A stretch of DNA of 21,703 nucleotides from Apostichopus californicus (GCA_020650975.1 JAIPMN010003080.1:1-21703), one strand, 5' to 3'. Shown: positions 10,591-19,845, numbered from the stretch's first letter. Numbers and translations: made by a program. The notes: generated from the letters alone by a model not told the origin.

Positions 10591-11038
10591 TATTAATGAT
10601 TAAAAGACTGGATCTGTCGACACATTGTGTAAAATAATAAGTTTGCATGACATCAATGAATGTAATGATTCATATAAATAACAACAGCTTTTATGTAGCA
10701 TACGCACTTTCAATTAACAGAGGGGGTAAGTCCACAACAGCATTGCAAGCTTGTAGATATTGAAGGGAAGCTGCTCCTATCATGCAAGTACAGAGACAGG
10801 AGACTATAGTAAAGCATTGACAATGGTCCGCAAACAACGGGGTACGTGCGACCCCAAAGTAAGTAAATGTTGCAAGACTTTGGCAAATTTATCTGCACTA
10901 TTCGGAGCTTGCCGATATTAATCGTTGAAGTTTTCTCTCTTTAACGACACTTAATAGTTCAAGCTAGCTTAAATGCATCGATTTTGAGGGATATGGTGGA
11001 ACGTGGCCATGACTTCATGAAAGATCATCCTGGGTCGT
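10591..11038. other. no gene recognised, possible element interior
   Basis: No coding exon was seen. It includes a short GC-richer stretch near 10825-10860 (GGTCCGCAAACAACGGGG) that could be interior sequence of the element that begins at 10529, but nothing fixes this. Confidence 0.35.
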
Positions 11039-11115
11039 CAGGGGCGGACCAAGGATTATAAAAAGGAGCGGGATCGTTAAAGCCGATTTTCAAGTACGGG
11101 TGTGTAGTGGTCCTC
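11039..11115 (+). mobile_element. possible second DNA-transposon end
   Basis: CAGGGGCGGACCAAGGATTA starts at 11039. This resembles the CAGGGGCGGATCCAGGATTT ends seen in hAT-like non-autonomous elements (general knowledge). An A-rich then G-rich stretch follows. No matching inverted end was found downstream, so this is either a solo end or a truncated copy. Confidence 0.35.
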
Positions 11116-12520
11116 GCCCAGAATAATTATTAAACCTGAAATGGAGCATTCTGAGGCATATTTAGGCTATCATTTAGATATACAGGAGCTAATTACTAGT
11201 ACTTTTATTATTTGTGTATAGTGATGAAAAGTGGGTGGGGCGAAATCTCTTCCATATGGAAATGTTTTGCCTGAAAACGCGAATATCCTATAAAGTCTCG
11301 AGCAAATAACCGCAGTAGGCTACCGCAAAAGCGTTTTCTTGAGCATTGTGAACACTACCAAAGGTGTTTAAGAATTTCAAATTAATTATGTATATCCGAC
11401 TACCAATTTAGTTGAATCAATTCTAGCATGATTAAATCTCTTGTAGCAATTACATTCCAAGACGTGACTATAAGAGAGAAGACATTTTTTACTTGTGCAA
11501 ATTACGGGCCGTTCTTTGATTGAATCACGGCGAGCTATTTACTGATTATAGTGTTGATGAATAACCCGGCCGTTTGACATTTGAAGAAAGAATTAACAAA
11601 TCGAGATATGTCGAAGTTTGTTTGATTTACTTTTTCTTCGTTGAATTTTAACAGAAAAAAATAAGTCGAAAAGCACGGTGGGTTATTTTACATTTTTCGT
11701 CGCGAGAAAGTGATCATTCGAAAGTGTAGGAATGAAACTGCTTAAAACTTTGTGAAATGGAGTGTTCACCGATTTGAAGTAACCGTTAACATTATACTGA
11801 TATGCACCAAGTTAAATAGTTGTAACCATGGAGGTAAAAAAGTAACTGATTGCATCTTTTAGGAAATTGAAATGCGAATTGAATATGCGAAGTTTACTAA
11901 CTGAACTTTCGAACTATTTAAGCTACGTCATCGCCAAAGTGCGTTGGCTCCATAGTGTTTTTGTTTTGGTATGACGTATGCGGGTGGTGACCTGTGATTG
12001 TTTTTTTTGGAAACCAGCGAACTGTATCAACACAGCAACACAGTCAACTTACAGATCTTACCCTTCGACCAATTTCTTTTATACGGCCAAATCGGACTGT
12101 AATTGCTCCTGTGTCCCAACTATCGTTAACTTGGTGTTCCTTAGCGCGAGGACTATCGTTCAATTAAAGAAAGATATTCAAGACGGTATATTCTTACAGT
12201 TACACCGAAGAACATAACGTAGGCTATATCATTTGCCTTTTTCAAGCTATTCCTTTTTGCTATGTTGAAGTGAGACTAGACCTATAGGTCGTAGACTCCT
12301 ACTAGTAGGTAAAATTTAAGTAGGCCTAGCCTGTGCCAAGCATATGCTAGCTATCTCTTTGCGCAATTAGGCTAGAAGGATTACTAGTCTAGGTCTACAA
12401 GTACAGGCAATCAGACTGCCAAGCCTGTGTGGTTGGTGGTGAGAGATACTGTATAAAAAAGGGATACATTTTCTGTAACTAATGCTTTGAAAATGGTGCT
12501 GGAGTATTGTCCATTGTCCA
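11116..12520. other. non-coding, no gene recognised
   Basis: No exon could be supported. The plus-strand frame 11978-12217 (79 codons) has no recognised domain. Bases 12270-12400 are rich in CTAG/TAGG words such as TAGGCCTAGCC, which also occur near 9370-9480. Part of the 5' end of the rightward gene could lie here, unseen. Confidence 0.4.
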
Positions 12521-12568
12521 TACTGGAAAGTACGACCTTTCACACAAAGATCTTTGGCGTATGGAAAT

Positions 12569-12591
12569 GTACGCCAATAAATTTGGCGTAC
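12569..12591. repeat. 8-bp hairpin in GGCGTA-rich stretch
   Basis: GTACGCCA (12569-12576) pairs perfectly with TGGCGTAC (12584-12591) around a 7-base loop. The core GGCGTA or its complement recurs many times between 12550 and 12665 and again between 13738 and 13796. Confidence 0.85.
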
Positions 12592-12767
12592 GGCGTACAT
12601 TACTGCCCCAGGGAAAAGTACGACAGTTGGCGTGGCGTAAACTTTACATGGCGAGGCTGGCGTATCGCGTAAGCGTGGAGGAAAATTCAGCCGCAACAGT
12701 GCAAGTGACGCAACATGGTTCAGACCATCGAGTTTAATAAATCTGAAGGATTCATGTCAATTGGGCG

Positions 12768-12815
12768 CGCGCGTACCATGCATGGAGGGTCATGTGATGT
12801 GTTCCAGGGTGGTAC
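12768..12815 (+). repeat. left inverted arm, 48 bp
   Basis: It matches the reverse complement of 13211-13258 at 47 of 48 positions; the one difference is C versus T in GTTCCAGGG/GTTCTAGGG. It contains the palindrome CCATGCATGG and begins with CGCGCG. Confidence 0.95.
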
Positions 12816-13210
12816 CAAACTGATATTTCTCTGTAGCAGTTCGAGAATAGTGTTAGTGACTTTGTGAAAGATTTGCACCAAGACGGATCGGACATGGGAA
12901 CTAACGGCGTAAGAAGGTACTGGTACTTCAGGCCTACGAAATAGTGTTCATATGCTAACGTTAGACATGCTGGCACAGAACAAGTACAGATACATTGGGC
13001 TTGCTGTGGGGAAATGTTTAGTTCAGTGCAACCACGGAATTCTCCATGGAACAGAGCCTAATGCTGCTCGATGGGAATATAGCTATCACGTTAGGCTACA
13101 GGCACGGTTATTGCTAGGTAACGGGTGTCGTCTGCTGCTCTAAGCACGCATACACATTTACGTACTAGTTGGGTGAAATCATCATGCGTAATGGGGAGAG
13201 TAATATATTA

Positions 13211-13258
13211 GTACCACCCTAGAACACATCACATGACCCTCCATGCATGGTACGCGCG
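13211..13258 (-). repeat. right inverted arm, 48 bp
   Basis: Partner of the arm at 12768-12815, separated by a 395-bp loop. The near-identity implies either a recent origin or ongoing conversion between the arms. Confidence 0.95.
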
Positions 13259-13814
13259 TATTTACTGTGTGATAGTTCCTCCAGATTTATTAAACTTGTT
13301 GGATTCTGCGATGTAAGGGTGTACAACACTACTATCAGTCCCGAGAGCTCGAGGTTGATAATTCTGATAGGTAGGCCACGCCCAGAATTCATTTGTGCGC
13401 ATGGTTATTTTCAGCTCCTGACCAATTGACACAAACCATCATTTATGCCTAATTGGTCTAACTTCAAGTTACTAGCAGCTGCAGTGTGCCTGTTAAACGC
13501 TGTGCGTAGGCTACTTGTAAATTTGTTGAAATAAATTGAAAAAAATCAATTCGTTTCTTCGGTCTTCTTTTCATCCCAGTGCCAAATTTTCATTACACGA
13601 AACCTCCAAATATACAATTACAGATGTAAGTTATATGGTCCGGGAACTGCCATTTCCTGCGATCTGGGAGGCATTATTGACCAAATTTTTTTTTGTACGC
13701 TCCGTGCCAACCGATGGTGGCGCTCCGTTTAGATAGTGTGGCGTACAAATACAGAACAAAACCACATCCACCTTGGCGTATTTCTTTGGCGTATGGTCAA
13801 AGTACTTTCCAGTA

Positions 13815-14699
13815 CATGGCCCTGTACACCGAGCTCTGTGTCGTTGACAACACTTTGGCAATGTTTTTCAAATAGGTACAGTGTCCCTTCCCTCAGTTTT
13901 GTGTATCTAGCTATTGAGATGTGTTAAGATCATGTATGAACATCTACATTTTACATTTGAAGAACCTCTGAGAAATTTCTGTAGTAGTAGTCCTAGTTTC
14001 ATGTTTTTTTATATTAATTGTGCCATACCTGTAGCTAAGTACTATATTGATGCAGTCTACATAAAAACGGTAGAATACAGCTGGAATTCATTTGGATAAC
14101 CTTAATTGAATTAGAAATAGTTTGTTTTCATGCAAACATATTTGAACTAGCAAGAAAGTTCTAGATATATTATAATTAGAGTTTCTTTCTTCATCCTTTG
14201 CATTGGATACAAGCAATAGTTGAGTTGATACAAGAAAGCCAAGACAAGGAAAGGTACTTGCATGGTTGTGATGATTTGGACATATAACGTCCATCATTGA
14301 TTGATGTTTACTTCTTTTGTAAAACACACATAGAGAGACTTAATCTAGCACATTTTAAGTTTAGCTACAGTACTTTCCATCGCTTTGTTAAAATTGTGAA
14401 ATATCAGAAAGTGCATTAAAATAGACTCATCATCATGAAATGTCTCTCGAATATACTTTATAAACTACAAGAGGGTTATTCCAATTTCATGTTTGATCCA
14501 TTTGTAAGTTTGAGCATGTTTTGCTGCTACATTAGATTTTATGAAATTTATCTTTCAACATAGATTTTTCTCTCAGGCTGTGGTAATGTAGCCAAACTCA
14601 TAAAGCATCATCATAAGTTCTCCACCTAACTTTAGATCCTCAGCATTAAATGCCAGCATATATCTTCCCAGATACCTATCTAGCTGACACTAACTTTTT
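13815..14699. other. non-coding, no gene recognised
   Basis: AT-rich sequence with short chance open frames. No exon, RNA or clear repeat was seen. Confidence 0.45.
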
Positions 14700-14832
14700 T
14701 TCCACCACAACAATTATGTACCATCAATTTACTGTGCATGAGGTAGATACAGCCATTCAAGTTTTGTGCTCCTGTCAACCAACTTCTCCAGACAATTTCA
14801 ATTATGTGGGCATTAGTATTAATATATTGTGA
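14700..14832 (+). pseudogene. possible reverse-transcriptase N-terminal fragment
   Basis: The frame contains FTVHEVDTAIQVL followed by PTSPDNFNYVGISINIL and then a stop. This pattern (a short EV-AI helix, then a P-D-N/I box) resembles the segment just before RT motif 1 in many non-LTR elements, usually read as EEV..AI..LK..K.PG.D.I. It lies 130 bases before a second, clearer copy of the same module, so it may be a separate insertion. The match is loose. Confidence 0.3.
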
Positions 14833-14963
14833 CTTCCTGAAGCTAAAATGAAGAGAGAAGGTTTTCTTCCTGTTTCAGAATGTTTCTGTTACAAGTTAAA
14901 GTTATTGTTAAAGCTGCAAAACAAAACATTTTCTTCCAAACAGCGACCACAATGGGTCCTCCG

Positions 14964-15665
14964 GTGAACCTGTCTAATATAACTGAGGATGAACTCATTT
15001 AAGTAACTTCAACTAGCCTTAAGTCTAATAAAGTAGGCAGGCATGATGATATCAAACCTGGCATTGTTAAGTAGGTCCTAAACTTTAAATAGCTGTTAAC
15101 CTATATTTTTAAGCACAGGTTTTTTTTTACAGACTCTATAAAGCTGGCTAAAATTGTTCCTATATAGAATGATAATCCTACTATGTATGAAAATTTTAGA
15201 CATCTCAATGCTCTCTTGTTATAAAACATAATTGAGTGTCTGGTTTTTAATTACAACTTCATTTACTTAAAAGTAAACTCTATGTTTTATGTGTTTATTA
15301 TTGACAGCAAAAAATTACTATGGGTGTATTCCTCAACCTTTCGAAGGCCTTTGATGCTTTGATCATGATATTTTATTATCTAAGCTCTCATTCTGTGAGT
15401 ATAATAGGTACTCCACTCAAGTGAATTCAGAGCTACTGTACCTAAGTACAAAGAGCCACCAGTTGAACATAATTCTGAGCTATTAGAAATTAAAAGGTGG
15501 AGTACCACAGGGGTCTATACGTGGCCCACTCTTACACATTTACTAATTTAGTTCTGTGGGTTTACTTCTTCAAGATTACATTTGCATCCAATTTGGCTAC
15601 ATTCATCCATTCTGCTTACCCAGCCTCAAATATCTCTAATTGACTATTGAAGAGGAAAGGTGGGG
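14964..15665 (+). pseudogene. decayed non-LTR retrotransposon reverse transcriptase
   Basis: Read in pieces with stops and one frameshift, this stretch follows the order of a jockey/CR1/L2-type RT. Near 14964 is NLSNITEDELI, then a stop, then SLKSNKVGRHDDIKPGIVK. Near 15132 is KLAKIVPI, a stop, then NDNPTMYENFRHLNALL, equivalent to the usual A-KV-PI...NYRPIS box. Near 15320 is GVFLNLSKAFDA (motif A, DLSKAFD), followed by a one-base loss before HDILLSKL. Near 15496 is GGVPQGSIRGPLL (motif B). Near 15581 is FASNLATFIHS where FADDTNLF is expected. The catalytic Asp pair in motif C is thus gone, and motif A has Asn for its first Asp. It cannot encode an active enzyme. No endonuclease domain, 3' tail or target duplication was identified. 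Confidence 0.85.
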
Positions 15666-17093
15666 GGGGGGGGTTGAGAAGAGGGCGCTGAGAGAGTGCA
15701 GTGCCTCTGCCTCTCAAGATTCCTCAACATTTAAATGAAATTCTAATGTTTAAATAGGTCTCTGAATTTATTCAATGAATTTTGAAATAAAGGTAAGTTA
15801 CGGACTTATGGTTGATTCTTATAGAGCTTTCTAAGATCAGCAGTCCAACAGTGATTACATTTCTACTGAACTATTTATCATCAGATTAAATTGTTCTTCT
15901 GTGGAGGATGTTTTCCATTCTAAGAGGAGGGATTATCTAGAATGGGAACAAATTCAGTAGCATAATCTTTCTAGCACAATCTGGCAACAGAAGTTAGTTC
16001 TGACAAACTAGCCAAAAACACATTTTGTTTCATACCAATTTATAACATGTATGTCAGCTGTTCTTTCATTATTAGGCCTGCACTGCTTCATTGTTGTAGT
16101 GGGTCTTACAATGTTGGAAACTGTAAGCCTTGTTCTTTGTTGATGCAGAGGAGGTTTACAGTGTGAGGATACCTCTTCCATAAAAAAATGTCCCATCCAT
16201 GACACATTTTAATTAGTTAATTAAATGGATAATTAAGTACAACGTTTTAACATGAATTCTTGTTATTGCTTTTCCATGGCAACGAGAAGTAATGATTTTA
16301 TGGCTCAGCCTCTGAGGTGGAAGTCCCCCTGCTGGGGACATGTTGATGTTGGACACTGTAGTACCCGGGGAGCGACTGTTTGAATTGTGCACCCTCAGGT
16401 GTGTGGGTCTGACAAGTTACAGTACTAATGACAAGGGCGTTAATTGCTATAAATGCTGTCTGAAGCCTTGCCTTGATACAAAACTATGAACCTTGAAACC
16501 CTTAACCTTATAACTATTGTTTTGGTGAGGATCAATTTGCAATCTGAGGTTATAGTACTTATAGACAATGATGTGAAACTACTGAAAGCTCTAGGCCTAC
16601 AATATCTCAAGAATGATAAGGTCTGAGGATGTGTGTATTGTAAGTATCATTGATTAGCTATGATGTGGCACAAATCTACACTGTTTTGCGTCGGTGAAAG
16701 GTTGAAATGGTAAAGACTAAAGAACCAGGTAAACAGTTAGTCTCTATAGCTCAAGAAGGAAATGGGGGACAATTGGCATTGTGGTTTGCCAATTATACAA
16801 ATGTTGTGTTTTTTTTGGTAGTGGATAAATCTTACATTCAGAAGTCAAATCAATGACTAACATCTGGATATCCAGCTTTGCTAATGTATAAATAAATGTA
16901 TGTTAGTATTACTAAGTAACTATACTAGAAGGATGCCTCTATGTTTCATATTACAACGTCACCTAATTCAACGATAGAAATCCCTATGTACATATTCAAG
17001 TACTAGTATGATATTGTTCTAAAACTGTGAACTGTTTTCTTTCTGGTATTTTGTCAGCATTTTTATCCATAATTTTTCTTCTTTTCCTTTAAG
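15666..17093. other. non-coding, upstream intron of the rightward gene
   Basis: It begins with a run of about a dozen G at 15661. Bases 16310-16460 are GC-richer than the flanks and look like an old insertion, but I cannot name it. No further coding exon was found. The last 30 bases before 17094 are pyrimidine-rich and end in AAG, forming the acceptor of the next exon. Confidence 0.45.
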
Positions 17094-17266
17094 ACTCAAT
17101 TAGTGCCTTTGACCAGTCAGATGTTAAATATGGTCTCTCTGGAACTACAGGTCAGTTTTCAAGAGGTCAAGAAGTTGCAAGTCTTATACACCAGGTGGAG
17201 GAGTTACATACTCTCAATGAAAGTGCTTGGTCCTTCAGGCAGTACAAAAAACAATTTGGTGCTCCT
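17094..17266 (+). CDS. exon of an unrecognised conserved-looking protein (exon A)
   Basis: This 173-nt exon has a pyrimidine-rich acceptor (CTTCTTTTCCTTTAAG|AC) and a CCT|GTGAGT donor. It carries two bases of a split codon and then 57 codons, ending in phase 0. Readable text includes SAFDQSDVKYGLSGTTGQF, SRGQEVASLIHQVEELHTLN and ESAWSFRQYKKQFGAP. The VASLIHQVEELHTLNESAW part is probably helical. No signal peptide, membrane segment or catalytic motif is seen. I do not recognise the family. Evidence that it is coding: this frame stays open throughout, the peptide is compositionally normal, both borders are good, and its phase leads exactly into the next two exons. The start of the gene lies further left and was not found. 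Confidence 0.8.
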
Positions 17267-17390
17267 GTGAGTATTCCATAATATTTAACTGTCCAGGCTT
17301 TCTTTTGTTTTCTGTGGTGCTCAGAAGTTACTGTGTGTTAAATTATTACCCAAGTTACTGTAACTGCCTCTAAAAGCTGGTGACAATCAA

Positions 17391-18400
17391 CTTAAAAGGA
17401 TTGTCTGGTTGCTTTAAGAAGTTACCTTAAAATACGATAAATAATTTTCCAAACATGTTGTCAAAGTATGAGAACGCTAATGTTGCGTTTGACAGAGAAT
17501 TTTTTTTTTAATCGTTAAGGATGGACACTTCAAATATGATTTGAACAGCAACGAACATGACGTCATTTTCACAAATTGCAGATTGCAATATAACCCACGC
17601 TCCGTACAGTACCTACAGTAATCACATCAGATACTGCGTTTGTATTCAGATAAATTTCTTCCTTAATTTTCGGTGAAATTTCTCATAAATTAGGTATGTT
17701 TTCAAAAACTCCTTAAGCCGCCATATATGTAGTAGATCGGTGGTTTCGTGATCTTTGTGTAACATAAGATAAGTTTGAACAGCAGACTCTTCGTTGTTTA
17801 TGCATCAAGCTATTCAGCTTCAACGCGAAGAATGTTCGCATGTAGGCTACTCTAAGGTTTACAATCGGACAGTTCTGCGAAGCCTAAGCTTCTCAGTACT
17901 ACATTCTGCTCTGACATCGATTCCGCCAAGTTTCATCTTTCGGTGTTCCGAATACTTTTCAAGTTTCCTTTTACTGTAAAGTTGATCTGTGAATTTTATT
18001 TCAGCGATTTCGAAGAACAGTTTGTGAACTGTGGTTTGAGTGTGAGAGTGTATTATGTGCAACGCTAAGTATGTATACCAACTTTGCATGGTAGGCTGTA
18101 TTCATTCGTGATATGTACAATAATTTATAATAGGCAATCACCTGTGCGTACACACGAGAGTGTATTTGCTGTGGAAATAGGAGTGCTAACATCAAGTCGC
18201 TCGTTTTGCCTATTTGCCTGCACTACGTCAATCACCAAATTGATGCGTTCGAACAAATGGTGCTTTTGGTGAGAAATTGGTGAATTTGAAAACCCGATTT
18301 CTACAAGAAGAAAACGTTGAATGTGGACAATTTTCACATGGTTAGAAAGAGAAAAATAAGATCTACAAGGAAAAACTTCCACCAGACAATTCCTTCAAGG
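17391..18400. mobile_element. possible 1-kb TIR element in the intron
   Basis: AAGGATTGTCTGGT at 17396-17409 is mirrored by ACCAGACAATTCCTT at 18381-18395, whose reverse complement is AAGGAATTGTCTGGT. The match is 14 of 15 with one extra A. Weaker similarity (CTTAA/CTTGA) continues outward. The interior has more CpG than the flanking intron and no transposase-like frame; the short frames near 17794 and 17859-18382 overlap on both strands without family likeness. No target duplication could be fixed, so short inverted ends by chance remain possible. Confidence 0.35.
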
Positions 18401-18439
18401 GTTTATAAATTATGTGCATGCTTATATTAGCTTTGCAAT

Positions 18440-18523
18440 GCAAAGATAAAAAGAAATGATAAATTGGACAAGATTGTGTTGATCAACACAATCTTGTCCA
18501 ATTTATCATTTTTTTATCTTTGC
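18440..18523. repeat. near-perfect loopless palindrome, 43 + 41 bases
   Basis: The left arm 18440-18482 and right arm 18483-18523 are reverse complements apart from a 2-base difference in an A/T run. The centre is TTGATCAA with no spacer. The left arm is directly preceded by, and overlaps, another small palindrome, CTTTGCAATGCAAAG (18431-18445). The transcript of this intron could fold into a very stable hairpin of about 41 base pairs. Confidence 0.95.
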
Positions 18524-18852
18524 TTTACCTGATTGCAGTTTTAAGTATTAATTTCAAGTTATCTAAGTTGCATTACTCATGTAATTGTAAATGTTTCTAC
18601 TAGAGTGCCAGAAATCAAATCTCACACTACCTAGCTGTGTACACACACTCTAAGTCTACACACTTTACATCAAAGTTTGGATCTTACTTTGGTAACCTTT
18701 TTTCTTTTCATTATCATACAATGATATACCATAGCAGTGGGTATAGTTGCTTACTGTAGTATGCTTGATGCACCTGTATTTTCTCTTTATACTTTTTACT
18801 TTATATTGATTTAATTGTCTTTCTTTTACTTGCTTTCTTTTGTTTGACACAG

Positions 18853-18887
18853 GCATGCAGAGGATCGTACAACAGTGAAAGAAAAAT
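18853..18887 (+). CDS. 35-nt micro-exon of the unrecognised protein (exon B)
   Basis: The acceptor is TTTTGTTTGACACAG and the donor AAAAAT|GTAAGT. It adds 11 codons (ACRGSYNSERK) plus the first two bases of an ATG that is completed by the next exon. Phase 0 at its start fits the end of exon A, and phase 2 at its end fits the single leading base of exon C. Without it, exons A and C would not be in frame, which is the best support that it is real. The last 21 bases and the donor are copied 104 bases downstream in a tandem duplication. If the copied donor were used instead, the reading frame would hit TAA directly after AAA ATG. Confidence 0.6.
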
Positions 18888-19066
18888 GTAAGTCACTCTT
18901 AGTTACGGACCTTCTTTGAACAGTGCATGAACATTTTGTCAGGTTGTCAGCATTAATGACTACAGTGAAAGTACAACAGTGAAAGTAAAATGTAAGTCAT
19001 TCTTAGTTACGGACCTTCTTTGAACAGTGCATGAACATTTTGTCAGGTTGTCAGCATTAATGACTA
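18867..19066 (+). repeat. 96-bp tandem duplication including a splice donor
   Basis: Bases 18867-18962 and 18971-19066 agree at about 94 of 96 positions; the period is 104 bp with an 8-bp spacer CAGTGAAA. The first copy begins inside the micro-exon, so its 3' 21 bases and its GTAAGT donor are present twice (GT at 18888 and 18992). Both donors are followed by GTAAGTCA. The low divergence suggests a recent event. Confidence 0.95.
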
Positions 19067-19110
19067 GAGACTACCAATGCAAAGTCAAGTAGCTGCTCAG
19101 GCAAGCTAGA

Positions 19111-19600
19111 CTCTACCTATCCCTCCTTACTGAGATGGTTTACAGTATAACCTAACCCATCACTCCTTACTGACATGGTTTACAGTATAACCCTCCCATC
19201 ACTCCTTACTAAGATGGTTTACAGTATAACCCTACCCATCACTCCTTACTAAGATGGTTTACAGTATAACCCTACCCATCACTCCTTACTAAGATGGTTT
19301 ACAGTATAACCTAACCCATCCCTCATTACTGAGATGGTTTACAGTATAACCTAACCCATCACTCCTTTCTAAGATGGTTTACAGTATAACCTAACCCATC
19401 ACTCCTTACTGAAATGGTTTAGAGTATAACCCTACCCATCCATCCTTACTAAGATGGTTTACAGTATAACCTAACCCATCCATCCTTACTGAGATGGTTT
19501 ACAGTATATAACCCTACCCATCACTCCTTACTGAGATGGTTTACAATTACAGTATAACCTAACCCATCACTCCTTAGTAAGATGGTTAAGAGTATTAATA
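19111..19600. repeat. 40-bp minisatellite, about 12 copies
   Basis: The unit reads CTCCTTACTGAGATGG, then TTTACAGTATAACC, then TAACCCATCA. Copies start at 19123, 19163, 19202, 19242, 19282, 19322, 19362, 19402, 19442, 19482, 19524 and 19570. Variants alternate CCTAACCC with CCCTACCC, and ACTGAGA with ACTAAGA. The last copies carry small insertions (TA, AATTAC). It sits in the intron between the micro-exon and exon C, ending about 110 bases before the exon C acceptor. Confidence 0.97.
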
Positions 19601-19712
19601 CCCTTCCTGCCTTTGCTCAGATGGTCTTAGGTGCCTTAATTTGCTTCCCCTGTAGGTGTTATGTTTACTCTGTGTCCTTCTCTTACCTCTAATTATTATA
19701 TATTATTTACAG

Positions 19713-19845
19713 GAGGAGGCTGAAAATTGATATTACTGCTCCCCTCGAGAAGGTGTTAGTGTATTTACTAACCCCACCATTCGGTTTCCGAAATATGCTG
19801 GAAAGGGACGGAGGAAACACTCAGATAGTTGAACGTCTTGGAGGG
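19713..19845 (+). CDS. exon of the unrecognised protein (exon C)
   Basis: The acceptor is ATTATTTACAG and the donor GGAGGG|GTAAGC. The first base completes the split ATG from the micro-exon; 44 codons follow, ending in phase 0. Readable text includes RRLKIDITAPLEKVLVYLLT, PPFGFRNMLERDGG and NTQIVERLGG. The frame is open throughout and GC content rises sharply relative to the flanks. The LEKVLVYLLTPP part suggests an amphipathic helix. With exons A and B it makes 113 consecutive codons. I do not recognise the family, and no metal-binding or catalytic pattern is visible within it. Confidence 0.82.

Larger units (their letters stand above)
12521..13814. mobile_element. putative foldback-type element
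   Basis: Three layers of repeats are arranged around a centre near 13010. The outer pair is TACTGGAAAGTAC at 12521-12533 with its complement at 13802-13814 (13 of 13). The middle pair is a stretch near 12731-12750 (AGTTTAATAAATCTG) with its near-complement near 13277-13296. The inner pair is a 48-bp arm at 12768-12815 with its complement at 13211-13258. The 14-mer TCTTTGGCGTATGG also recurs in direct orientation at 12551 and 13783. No transposase frame is visible inside, so it would be non-autonomous. The outer limits are tentative and no target duplication was identified. Confidence 0.45.

Noticed and set aside
12367..12737. Open frames on both strands around the left part of the foldback
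   Set aside because: Three frames overlap on both strands over a repeat-rich, GC-richer stretch. None has a recognisable domain.
17859..18382. Overlapping minus-strand frames in the intron after exon A
   Set aside because: They overlap each other and plus-strand frames, lack family likeness and sit inside the possible TIR element. No transposase signature such as a DDE pattern is seen.
19111..19600. CRISPR-like array
   Set aside because: Copies are head-to-tail without unique spacers, and the genome is animal. It is a minisatellite.
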